A stretch of 64,000 bases of DNA from Flavobacteriales bacterium MED-G22 (GTDB lineage Bacteria > Bacteroidota > Bacteroidia > Flavobacteriales > Flavobacteriaceae). The notes beneath the pieces were generated by a model. That model worked only from the letters and a program-made list of their open reading frames with translations, did no database searches and was not told where the DNA came from. The DNA is taken from NCBI GenBank assembly GCA_002457295.1, contig NTKF01000002.1, positions 1 through 64,000 on the forward strand, given 5' to 3'. The position numbers and the translations under genes were made by a program. Positions 35,491 through 42,570 of this stretch are shown one piece after another; within the stretch, counting starts at the first letter, position 1, and every line of letters begins with the position of its first letter.

Positions 35491-36027
35491 TTAAGTGTAA
35501 TAAGGTGCTATCATTAAATAAACTATAACACCAGTAATTGCAATATAGAGCCAAATAGGAAAAGTATATCGTGCAATTTTTTTGTGTTCTGTAAAAAGTT
35601 TAGAAACAGCCCGCACATAGGTAACTAATACCATGGGGATTATTCCTATGGATAATAATATATGGGAAATTAAAATGAAATAATAGATATATTTTAAAGT
35701 CCCTTCACCACCGTAGGGTGTGGGGTCAGAGGTCATATGATAAGCAACATACATGCCTAAAAAAACAACAGAAAGTGCTATTGCCGTTTTCATCAATTGC
35801 TCATGAAGAGCAAGGTTTTTTCGTCTAACGGCGGTGTAGGCAGCAATTAGGACTATTGCAGTGACCCCATTAATTCCAGCATATATTGGTGGTAAAAAAG
35901 AAAGGGGAGCAACATTTGGTATTCGAACAGCAAATAGGGTTCCAACTATGACAGGTATAGCCACCGAAACTACCCAGATAAGGTATTTGTTTTTGATCTC
36001 CTTAGACCTAATTTTATCTTTCATCAT
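35491..36027 (-). CDS. DUF420 family membrane protein
   Basis: 178 residues with five probable membrane helices: LIWVVSVAIPVIVGTLFAVRI, FLPPIYAGINGVTAIVLIAA, KTAIALSVVFLGMYVAYHMT, YYFILISHILLSIGIIPMVLV and FPIWLYIAITGVIVYLMI. Histidines in the helices (LHEQLMK, AYHM, ISHILLS) fit the DUF420 family, associated with cytochrome-oxidase assembly (CtaM-like group). It overlaps the SCO gene end by 4 nt and lies in the oxidase operon. A heme or copper delivery role is inferred from context. Confidence 0.85.
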   Translation of the reverse strand: MMKDKIRSKEIKNKYLIWVVSVAIPVIVGTLFAVRIPNVAPLSFLPPIYAGINGVTAIVLIAAYTAVRRKNLALHEQLMKTAIALSVVFLGMYVAYHMTSDPTPYGGEGTLKYIYYFILISHILLSIGIIPMVLVTYVRAVSKLFTEHKKIARYTFPIWLYIAITGVIVYLMIAPYYT

Positions 36028-36719
36028 TCTAATAATAGTTTATCGATATCTTCTATCAACCATTCAACTTGTTCTTTTGAGCCGTCTTCTTGATCAATAC
36101 CAATATAATATACTATTGGATTATCAAACCGATCTGTTCTAGAGCGTATAAAACCATTTTTATCAATGAGTGCAAAATAGCCTTGATGTTCAAAACCACC
36201 TGCAATATCTGGATTTATTCCAGCATAGATATTAAAACCTCTGTTGGCAAGCTGATAGATTTTCTCTTTTTCCCCTGTTAAAAAGTGCCAATTTAATGAA
36301 AAAACGTCATATTGTTCTGCATAGAGTTTCAAAACAGAAGGGCTATCGTGGTCTGGGTCTATAGAAAATGAGGCGATGCCGAAATCATTTCGCTGACCAA
36401 ATTTTTCTTCAATTAATTTCATGTTCTTATTCATTATGGGGCAAATAGTTGGGCAGGAGGTGAAGAAAAATTCAGCAACATAGACTTTGTCTTTATAGTC
36501 TTCATTAGAAATGAATAAACTGTCTTGATTTAAAAAGGTAAAGGGAGGCACATTTTTTGTTTGACCATTGAGTTGAATATAACTTAAAGGCTCAGCTGAA
36601 GTGGCTCTATTGTCTTCTACCACCGTGTCAGACTGAAAGCGTGCAACTATCTTGGGAATAAACAAAATACTAAAAAGGATGATCACACCTGCAAGTCCGA
36701 AATAGCCTATTTTATTCAT
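36024..36719 (-). CDS. SCO family copper chaperone
   Basis: 231 residues. A single N-terminal membrane anchor (FGLAGVIILFSILFIPKI) and a periplasmic thioredoxin-fold domain. The copper ligands are Cys89 and Cys93 in TSCPTICP, and His178 in EHQGYFALID. It inserts copper in the CuA site of cytochrome c oxidase subunit II or keeps its cysteines reduced. The DPDHDSPSVL segment is the family loop. It lies 4 nt after a cysteine-free protein of related layout (36724-37374) in the same operon and overlaps the DUF420 gene. Confidence 0.94.
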   Translation of the reverse strand: MNKIGYFGLAGVIILFSILFIPKIVARFQSDTVVEDNRATSAEPLSYIQLNGQTKNVPPFTFLNQDSLFISNEDYKDKVYVAEFFFTSCPTICPIMNKNMKLIEEKFGQRNDFGIASFSIDPDHDSPSVLKLYAEQYDVFSLNWHFLTGEKEKIYQLANRGFNIYAGINPDIAGGFEHQGYFALIDKNGFIRSRTDRFDNPIVYYIGIDQEDGSKEQVEWLIEDIDKLLLE

Positions 36720-36723
36720 TTTT

Positions 36724-37374
36724 TTATTTTTTTCGATCTGAGTTATATATTTTGAGAGCTAAGCGATATTCGGCCAAAATTACTTTAACGTCATCTATCA
36801 TTTTCTTTGAAATTTCTGCTACTGATCTGGCGTCAAAACCGAAGAGCTCTTCCATATCTTCATCATCATTTCTTCCCCTCAAATTTAAATTTTTATCAAC
36901 AATGAATACATAGGGTGTGCTGTATTGTTGATTAAGTTGATAAGGTGTTTTGAGAGATTGAAAATGAGATTGAATTTGTTTTGGGGAGGAGGGTAAAAAA
37001 TACCAATTGCTCAAATCGGTTCCTGTTCCTGTTTGAAGGGCATTTTTAAGGGCTTGGACTTCTTCTTCATTCTCTTCGTTTACAAAAAAAACAAACTGAA
37101 AATCATCAAAACCATTGAACCGTTTGAATATTTTTTCATTTAAATTAAGCGCCTCGGCCTTTTTGTCTGACAAATCTCCTCCCCAATAGCCTAGAATAGA
37201 AATATGATCTTTTAGTGTGACCGAACGATTTGAGAAATCCTTATTTATTGGAAGAGATTGAATATTAGGAGTTAAAGTAGGAAGTTTAGCAAAATTATTT
37301 TTACCGGAAGCAAAAAATAAATAGACCAACAGTGGAAATACAAACAGAACCCCTAATACTAATTGCTTTTTCAT
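36724..37374 (-). CDS. cysteine-free SCO/thioredoxin-like membrane protein
   Basis: 216 residues from the ATG at 37374 (four codons inside the longest frame; the longer start is also possible). An N-terminal membrane helix (LVLGVLFVFPLLVYLFFA) anchors a soluble domain that has the layout of SCO: ILGYWGGDLSDKKAEALNL where SCO has its CxxxC strand-helix turn, then FQFVFFVNEEN, LSNWYFLPSSPKQIQSHF, and YSTPYVFIVDKNLNLRGR. It has no cysteine at all, so it cannot bind copper in the SCO way. It may be a structural partner of the following SCO. Conservation next to SCO in related genomes is my recollection, not verified. Confidence 0.7.
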   Translation of the reverse strand: MKKQLVLGVLFVFPLLVYLFFASGKNNFAKLPTLTPNIQSLPINKDFSNRSVTLKDHISILGYWGGDLSDKKAEALNLNEKIFKRFNGFDDFQFVFFVNEENEEEVQALKNALQTGTGTDLSNWYFLPSSPKQIQSHFQSLKTPYQLNQQYSTPYVFIVDKNLNLRGRNDDEDMEELFGFDARSVAEISKKMIDDVKVILAEYRLALKIYNSDRKK

Positions 37375-37431
37375 TTTCCCTTTCATTTTTTTAAGTAAAA
37401 AGAAGTAAAAATTACCTCAACAACTGAAACA

Positions 37432-37812
37432 TCAGAAGTTCCAACTGACAAAGCCATTTTTCATGACCTCAAAAATATAATCTGCCTCAAGAATTAAGAT
37501 AAAAGCTAAATAAGGGATTAAAATAAGTAGTGGCAACACAATTGCATTTTTTAGTCCACTGGTTTCATCCCTCAAGTGCATAAAGTCCCAGGCAATATAA
37601 TAAGCTTTTACGATAGTTAAAATGATAAAAATCCAATTGAGTAATTTCATACTCAAAAAAGGAGTGAGCAAAAAGGCGGGCTTAATAATACCCAAAGCGA
37701 CCTCAATAGTTGTCACAATAGAAAGGAATATCAATACTCCCCAAATTTTTTGCTGATTGGATTTAAATTTTAATAAACCCCTAAAGATTGCTAATTTATG
37801 TTCTACAGCCAT
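37432..37812 (-). CDS. cytochrome c oxidase subunit IV family protein
   Basis: 126 residues with three membrane helices (IWGVLIFLSIVTTIEVALGI, LLNWIFIILTIVKAYYIAWDF and AIVLPLLILIPYLAFILILEA). MHLRDE after the second helix is typical of the prokaryotic COX IV/CyoD family. It is a small accessory subunit of the heme-copper oxidase, without redox centres. It follows the long subunit III gene by 16 nt. Confidence 0.88.
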   Translation of the reverse strand: MAVEHKLAIFRGLLKFKSNQQKIWGVLIFLSIVTTIEVALGIIKPAFLLTPFLSMKLLNWIFIILTIVKAYYIAWDFMHLRDETSGLKNAIVLPLLILIPYLAFILILEADYIFEVMKNGFVSWNF

Positions 37813-37828
37813 AATAATTTAAACTAGA

Positions 37829-38806
37829 TTAAACCAAATAGAAAAAGGTAAATACAAAAACCCAAACTAAATCTACAAAGTGCCAATAAAGGCCCACTTT
37901 CTCAACCATTTCATAATGGCCCCTTTTTTCATAAGTACCTAAAATGACATTAAAGAAAATGATAATGTTAATAACTACTCCTGAGAAAACGTGAAAACCG
38001 TGAAAACCTGTTATAAAGAAAAAGAAATCTGCAAAGAGTCTATTGCCATATTCATTTCTAATCAAATTGGCACCTTCAACTACAATTTGAGCCTCTTCGA
38101 TTTTAGCTAAAGATTCAGCTCTGGAAAGAACGGTTTTTTGCCCATTTTCATCCAGCAACTCCGTTCGGATTACTAAATTATCATCTGCTTGAAATCCTGT
38201 TTTGACTTCAGCAACACTAAAAGTAGATAAGGTACTTTCTTGAGCAAACCACAAACCATTATTTTTTTGATGTGTAGTTCTTTCTGTGGGCTGGAGAACT
38301 GCAAAATCTTCAATAGCTGCCCTTTTGCCAGTATCTGCTTGCACAAATTGAAGTATTTGTCCTCCTTTGGTTTCTAAAGCGCCATATTCTCCACTAATAA
38401 AATTTTTCCACTCCCACGCTTGTGAACCCACAAAAATGGCTCCTCCGACTATGGTAAGTAGCATATAAAAAGTGACTTTAGATTTGTCCATATGGTGACC
38501 CGCATCTACAGCTAGAACCATTGTGACCGATGAAAAAATTAAAATGAAAGTCATGAGTGCTACATAATACATTGGAGCATCAATACCATGAAGAAAGGGA
38601 AAGTGAGTAAAAACCTCATCGGCTATTGGCCATGAATTGATGTTTTTAAAACGTGAAAACCCATAGGATACTAAGAAACCAGAAAAGGTCAAGGCATCAG
38701 ATACGATAAAAAACCACATCATTAGCTTGCCATAACTAGCCTTTAGGGGCTTGTTGCCCCCTCCCCAAATGTTTGATTGCTCATCTGTTGCTGCAGTTAC
38801 TTCCAT
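37829..38806 (-). CDS. cytochrome c oxidase subunit III with a large soluble insertion
   Basis: 325 residues. The subunit III core is present: helices near 28-50, 78-100, 112-130, 258-285 and 303-325, with WEWKNFI and FFITGFHGFHVFSGVVIN (the conserved HxxHV region) and the C-terminal YWHFVDLVWVFVF. Residues about 140-255 are a hydrophilic insertion between two helices, rich in E, K, T and Q and without cysteine, absent from proteobacterial subunit III. The N-terminal part is also longer. It is encoded right after a short subunit III paralogue, so the oxidase has two such proteins. Confidence 0.93.
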   Translation of the reverse strand: MEVTAATDEQSNIWGGGNKPLKASYGKLMMWFFIVSDALTFSGFLVSYGFSRFKNINSWPIADEVFTHFPFLHGIDAPMYYVALMTFILIFSSVTMVLAVDAGHHMDKSKVTFYMLLTIVGGAIFVGSQAWEWKNFISGEYGALETKGGQILQFVQADTGKRAAIEDFAVLQPTERTTHQKNNGLWFAQESTLSTFSVAEVKTGFQADDNLVIRTELLDENGQKTVLSRAESLAKIEEAQIVVEGANLIRNEYGNRLFADFFFFITGFHGFHVFSGVVINIIIFFNVILGTYEKRGHYEMVEKVGLYWHFVDLVWVFVFTFFYLV

Positions 38807-38842
38807 AGTGTCAAGTTAAATTCATTACAAATTTATTAATTT

Positions 38843-39421
38843 TTAACTGTAGAATGAAACGAATAAAAATAAATATACCCAAAGTAAATCAAGAAAATGC
38901 CAGAAAGTTACTGCCAACTCAAAACCCAGGGTGTGTTTTGTTGTGTTTTTGACAACTGAACTTAGATAAAGCAAGCGTAATACAACAACAAATCCTGCTG
39001 TTAAATGTGCCAAGTGTAGCAACACTAAGACATATAGGTAAGAGGTGTTGATGCTACTTTGTGGCCCTGTAAAGTAATAGCCCATTTCAATAATTTCAGA
39101 GAAGCCTTTAAACTGAAAATAGATAAATAGAGTAGCTAAAAATAATGTAGATAGGAGCAAAATCTGACTGTTTTTAAATTGCTGTTTTTCAAAATAATGC
39201 TTTGCCCAGTGGAAACTAATGCTGCTCAAAATAATAATTAAAGTGCTTATTGAAAATGCCGTTGGCAAAGAGATTTGTTCTAGCCAATCAGCACGAGAAC
39301 TACTCACCACGTAGGCACTTGTTAGACCTGCAAAGGTCATACTCATGCTGATCATACCAATCCAGAGCATCATTTTTTTGGCACGTTTGTTTTTTATTTC
39401 AAAAGAATCTGAAGTATTCAT
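38843..39421 (-). CDS. cytochrome c oxidase subunit III, short form
   Basis: 192 residues. Five membrane helices (MMLWIGMISMSMTFAGLTSAYVV, PTAFSISTLIIILSSISFHW, NSQILLLSTLFLATLFIYFQF, YLYVLVLLHLAHLTAGFVVV and FELAVTFWHFLDLLWVYLFLF). The HLAHLTAG and FWHFLDLLWVYL motifs are subunit III signatures. Length is that of the compact family, without the insertion of the downstream paralogue. The start overlaps the cyoE stop by 4 nt. Confidence 0.92.
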   Translation of the reverse strand: MNTSDSFEIKNKRAKKMMLWIGMISMSMTFAGLTSAYVVSSSRADWLEQISLPTAFSISTLIIILSSISFHWAKHYFEKQQFKNSQILLLSTLFLATLFIYFQFKGFSEIIEMGYYFTGPQSSINTSYLYVLVLLHLAHLTAGFVVVLRLLYLSSVVKNTTKHTLGFELAVTFWHFLDLLWVYLFLFVSFYS

Positions 39422-40323
39422 ATTGTCATATATTTATCAATCACATAAATCAGTTGTAAGGCTGTGATATATACTATACTCACGCCAATAAGGTTTTGTG
39501 CAGCCATTTTAGATTTTTTTTTCATTAACATCATTGCAAAATAAAGCATCACTGAGCCTAATAAGGCTATAGCAATAGCTGCTGTAAAAGAAAGCCTCAA
39601 TCGTCCTGTATAATGGAAAGCCGGTATTAAAGAGACTACAACTACCCAAAGCGAATAAAACACTATTTGAAAAGCAGTGACGCGGTCTGTTTCTCCCGAT
39701 GGCAGTAGTTTAAATCCTGCTTTTTTATAATCTTCATCTAACACCCAGCCAATAGCCCAAAAATGGGGGAATTGCCATAGAAATTGTATCATAAATAACA
39801 CTCCGGGTTCTATTCCAAATTTATTAGTTGCTGCCACCCACCCAAGCATAAAAGGGATGGCTCCTGGAAAAGCACCCACAAAAACGGCTAAGGGTGATTT
39901 ACGTTTGAGAGGGGTATAAATGCAGACATAAATAAAAATTGACAGTGCCCCAAAAAAGGCGGTTCTAAAGTTGACAAAACCTAAAAAAAGAATCCCTAAT
40001 AAAGTTAATCCACTCGCAATAGTTAGTGCAGTAGACTCTTGCATCCGCTTGCTGGGCAATGGCCTGCTTTGTGTTCTTAACATAAGTGCATCCAAATCTC
40101 TCTCCATCCACTGATTGAAAGCATTGGAAGCACCAACCATGGCATATCCTCCCAAAAAGAGAAAAGAAATAATGTCCCATTCTATTTGTTCTGAAGCCAG
40201 TAAATAGCCTGCTAAGGAAGAAATTACAACACTAATAGCCAATCTGAACTTTGTTAGCTGCAAAAAGTCATTTAGGGTGCGGTGTAGTGTATTTGATTTT
40301 TTGGCTTCAATAAGTGGCATCAT
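39418..40323 (-). CDS. cyoE: protoheme IX farnesyltransferase (heme O synthase)
   Basis: 301 residues from the first of two adjacent ATG codons. It makes heme O from heme B and farnesyl diphosphate, as needed for the oxidases encoded downstream. The prenyltransferase motif is GASNAFNQWMERDLDALMLRTQSRPLP, with both Asp residues in DLD. The second, weaker motif lies around DEDYKKAGFKLLP. It has eight to nine membrane helices. A strong promoter precedes it at 40342-40372. It is the first gene of the eight-gene oxidase operon ending at 35267. Confidence 0.95.
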   Translation of the reverse strand: MMPLIEAKKSNTLHRTLNDFLQLTKFRLAISVVISSLAGYLLASEQIEWDIISFLFLGGYAMVGASNAFNQWMERDLDALMLRTQSRPLPSKRMQESTALTIASGLTLLGILFLGFVNFRTAFFGALSIFIYVCIYTPLKRKSPLAVFVGAFPGAIPFMLGWVAATNKFGIEPGVLFMIQFLWQFPHFWAIGWVLDEDYKKAGFKLLPSGETDRVTAFQIVFYSLWVVVVSLIPAFHYTGRLRLSFTAAIAIALLGSVMLYFAMMLMKKKSKMAAQNLIGVSIVYITALQLIYVIDKYMTI

Positions 40324-40341
40324 GCATCATCCAATCAGGTG

Positions 40342-40372
40342 CAAATATAACACTACACTTAGCATTGTCCAA
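40342..40372 (-). promoter_or_regulatory. promoter of the cytochrome-oxidase operon
   Basis: On the minus strand TTG (40370-40372), a 20-nt spacer, then TATATTTG (40342-40349), perfect at both elements for the Bacteroidota primary sigma factor. The predicted start is 7 nt further, leaving a leader of about 12 nt before cyoE. Confidence 0.7.
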
Positions 40373-40415
40373 CGGAATTTTTGATAAAGTCACTAACTTA
40401 TTTTGTAGGCTTTTT

Positions 40416-41126
40416 TTATTGGAGTTTGAAGGTAATTGGAATACTAAATGGAACTCGAACAGCTTTACCTCTTTGCTTGCCTGGTGTCATTTTGGGTAGT
40501 TTGGAAATGATGCGGTTTGCTTCATTTTCTAAATTTTTGTCTGGCCCACGCATTCTGATATTTGAAATGTTCCCATCCTTTCCAATAACAAAGTTTACAT
40601 ATACCCGCCCTTGAATTCCCATCTCTTGAGCAATTTCTGGATAACGGAAGTTTTTTCTAATATGTTTATTCATTTGTTCTTGGAAACAATCGCGTCTTTT
40701 AGATTTTTTCACTTTTTCACAACCAGGAAATATTGGAACATCTTCAATTACAGCAAAAGGGACATCAACATCATCATACTCTTCTTCAATCTCTACGTCT
40801 TCCACTTCTATTATTTCCTCCTCATCAGTTTCAGTAGATTCTATAACTGTTTCTTCAACATCCTCTTCGTCTTCAACTATTTCAATAACAACTGGAGCTG
40901 CTGGCGGTGGCGGTGGTGGTGGTGGTGTTTTGATTTGTTCTGTGATAGGGATTTCTTCATCCTCATCATTTTCTACATCTAAGGCCTCATAGTCATAGAG
41001 GCTTTTATCATACGATTTCCATTCTATGGCCTGCCAGGTGAGAAACAAGATTAGACACAAACCGATTACAAAATATAAACTTGAATTTTTTTTAAGGTCG
41101 ACTTTGGGGTTTTTTTTAGATTTCAT
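40416..41126 (-). CDS. energy transducer TonB (copy 1)
   Basis: 236 residues. One N-terminal membrane helix (SSLYFVIGLCLILFLTWQAI), then a periplasmic spacer with eight consecutive prolines (about 70) and a long acidic part rich in E, D and V. The C-terminal TonB domain (about 150-236) has HIRKNFRYPEIAQEMGIQGRVYVNF, KDGNISNIRMRG and VPFSIPITFKLQ. It transmits proton-motive force from ExbBD to outer-membrane receptors. A Cys pair (CEKV, DCFQE) lies just before the domain, as in other flavobacterial TonB. It is a tandem paralogue of the next gene. No exbBD is in the window. Confidence 0.93.
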   Translation of the reverse strand: MKSKKNPKVDLKKNSSLYFVIGLCLILFLTWQAIEWKSYDKSLYDYEALDVENDEDEEIPITEQIKTPPPPPPPPAAPVVIEIVEDEEDVEETVIESTETDEEEIIEVEDVEIEEEYDDVDVPFAVIEDVPIFPGCEKVKKSKRRDCFQEQMNKHIRKNFRYPEIAQEMGIQGRVYVNFVIGKDGNISNIRMRGPDKNLENEANRIISKLPKMTPGKQRGKAVRVPFSIPITFKLQ

Positions 41127-41191
41127 GGAGAGGAGATTTGGGTTCTCCTAAATATACGCAAATATTATACCATTGGGTCCTAAACAGATAT

Positions 41192-41219
41192 AAAAAAACC
41201 CGAAGAAACTATCGGGTTT
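41192..41219 (-). terminator. Rho-independent terminator of TonB copy 2
   Basis: On the minus strand AAACCCGA and TCGGGTTT form an 8-bp stem around TAGTTTCT, followed by a run of T. It sits between the two tonB genes, so copy 1 is transcribed from its own promoter. Confidence 0.8.
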
Positions 41220-41237
41220 AAATTTGTATGAGCTTGT

Positions 41238-41948
41238 TTATTGCAACCTAAATGTGATAGGAATACTAAAAGGGACTCTCACAGGTCTTCCTCTTTGTTT
41301 TCCTGGGGTCATCTGTGGCAATTTTGAAATAATGCGTTGAGCCTCTTTTTCTAGGTTTTTGTCTGGACCACGCATTCTGATGTTTGTAATTGCTCCATCT
41401 TTACCAATAACGAAATTAACATAAACTCTCCCTTGGATGCCCATCTCCTGTGCAATTTCAGGATAGCGGAAATTTTTTCTGATATGTCTATTCATTCGCT
41501 CTTGGAAACAAGCGCGTCTTTCAGATTTTTTTACTTTTTCGCATCCAGGAAAAATTGGTACATCTTCGATCACTGCAAACGGCACATCAATATCTTCAAT
41601 TTCTTCTTCTATTTCAACCTCTTCCACCTCAATAATTTCTTCTTCATCAGTTTCAGTAGATTCGATTACTGTTTCTTCAACTTCTTCTTCATCTTCAACC
41701 ACTTCTATTACCTCTGGTGCAGGTGGCGGCGGGGGCGGCGGGGGTGGAGTTTTAATTTGTTCTGTGATAGGAATTTCCTCATCGTCTTCATCATCAACAT
41801 CTAAGGCTTCATAGCCGTATAGGCTTTTGTCATAGGTTTTCCACTCTATGGCTTGCCAAGTAATTAGTAATATGGCTGCAAGCCCAATGACAAAATAGAG
41901 ACTACTATTCTTGCTTAAATCTACTTTTGAATTTTTCTTGGGTTTCAT
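41238..41948 (-). CDS. energy transducer TonB (copy 2)
   Basis: 236 residues, the same length as copy 1 and nearly identical in most stretches. Differences concentrate in the membrane helix (GLAAILLITW), the acidic spacer and a few C-terminal positions (KDGAITNIRMRG, VPFSIPITFRLQ). It has nine prolines and keeps both pre-domain cysteines (CEKV, ACFQE). The tandem arrangement, separated by a terminator, points to a recent duplication with separate expression. Different outer-membrane receptors or ExbBD sets could be served; sequence does not say which. The gcvH gene lies upstream, about 190 nt away, without another gene between. Confidence 0.93.
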   Translation of the reverse strand: MKPKKNSKVDLSKNSSLYFVIGLAAILLITWQAIEWKTYDKSLYGYEALDVDDEDDEEIPITEQIKTPPPPPPPPPAPEVIEVVEDEEEVEETVIESTETDEEEIIEVEEVEIEEEIEDIDVPFAVIEDVPIFPGCEKVKKSERRACFQERMNRHIRKNFRYPEIAQEMGIQGRVYVNFVIGKDGAITNIRMRGPDKNLEKEAQRIISKLPQMTPGKQRGRPVRVPFSIPITFRLQ

Positions 41949-42137
41949 CTATCGAAATCTTAGTATGCTAAACTATAAAATTTTATAAAAAAAACAAGGA
42001 AAAAATCACCTAGCCTTTTAATCAAAAATAAATATTATGAGAATATAGGCACGAAATATATAAAGACCCTATAGTTTCAACACTAAAATATTCAAAGGAA
42101 AACTGAACTTGATGGGATGAATTAGGAAATAAAACAA

Positions 42138-42518
42138 TTAACTCGAAATAAGCTCCCGATATGCTTTAGCATCTAATAAATGTTCTAGGGCTGAAGGGTT
42201 TTCAAACTTAATTTTGATCATCCACCCAGATTCGTAGGGCATTTCATTGACTAATTCAGGCGTTGCTTCTAAAGCTTTGTTGACTTCAACCACAGTGCCC
42301 TCAAGAGGCATAAATAGGTCTGAAACAGTTTTGACGGCTTCTACAGTGCCAAAAACTTCCTCAGCCTCTAATTTTTCATCTAATGTTTCAATCTCAACAT
42401 AAACAATATCACCTAGTTCAGATTGAGCAAAGTCTGTAATACCAACAAGAGCTAGGTCTCCTTCCACTTTTATCCATTCGTGGTCTTTAGTATATTTTAA
42501 ATGGTCTGGGATATTCAT
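42138..42518 (-). CDS. gcvH: glycine cleavage system H protein
   Basis: 126 residues. It carries the lipoyl-bound aminomethyl group between the P, T and L proteins. The lipoylated Lys63 is in FGTVEAVKTVSDLF. Conserved surroundings: HEWIKVEGDLALVGITDFAQSELGDIVYVE and VNKALEATPELVNEMPYESGWMIKIK. The other glycine-cleavage genes are not in this window. It lies directly downstream of sprA, an arrangement common in flavobacteria, and has its own -7 box at 42536-42543. Confidence 0.96.
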   Translation of the reverse strand: MNIPDHLKYTKDHEWIKVEGDLALVGITDFAQSELGDIVYVEIETLDEKLEAEEVFGTVEAVKTVSDLFMPLEGTVVEVNKALEATPELVNEMPYESGWMIKIKFENPSALEHLLDAKAYRELISS

Positions 42519-42535
42519 GAGAAAAATTAAAAATA

Positions 42536-42565
42536 CAAATGTAGGAGTTTTTCTCTAGCTAGAGA
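42536..42565 (-). promoter_or_regulatory. gcvH promoter with an overlapping palindrome
   Basis: The minus strand has TACATTTG (42536-42543), a perfect -7 box. Bases 42552-42565 (TCTCTAGCTAGAGA) are a perfect 14-bp palindrome that occupies the -33 region, where no TTG is found. The palindrome also follows the sprA stop by 5 nt, but no T-run follows it on the minus strand, so it is not a normal terminator. A regulator site is inferred. Confidence 0.5.
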
Positions 42566-42570
42566 TGCAC

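Noticed and set aside
40900..40930. Short GGT/GGC repeat resembling a microsatellite
   Set aside because: It codes for the poly-proline hinge of TonB and needs no other explanation.
40611..40982. Two antisense frames of equal length (123 residues) opposite both TonB copies (second at 41433-41804)
   Set aside because: They mirror each other only because the TonB genes are paralogues. Their cysteine- and tryptophan-rich stretch is the complement of the poly-proline and acidic codons.
41130..41155. Small hairpin GGAGA/TCTCC before TonB copy 1 as a riboswitch or attenuator
   Set aside because: A 5-bp stem in an A+T-rich leader is not enough; no known element fits.
42552..42565. Palindrome after sprA as a transcription terminator
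   Set aside because: The stem would have almost no loop and is followed by A rather than T on the minus strand.
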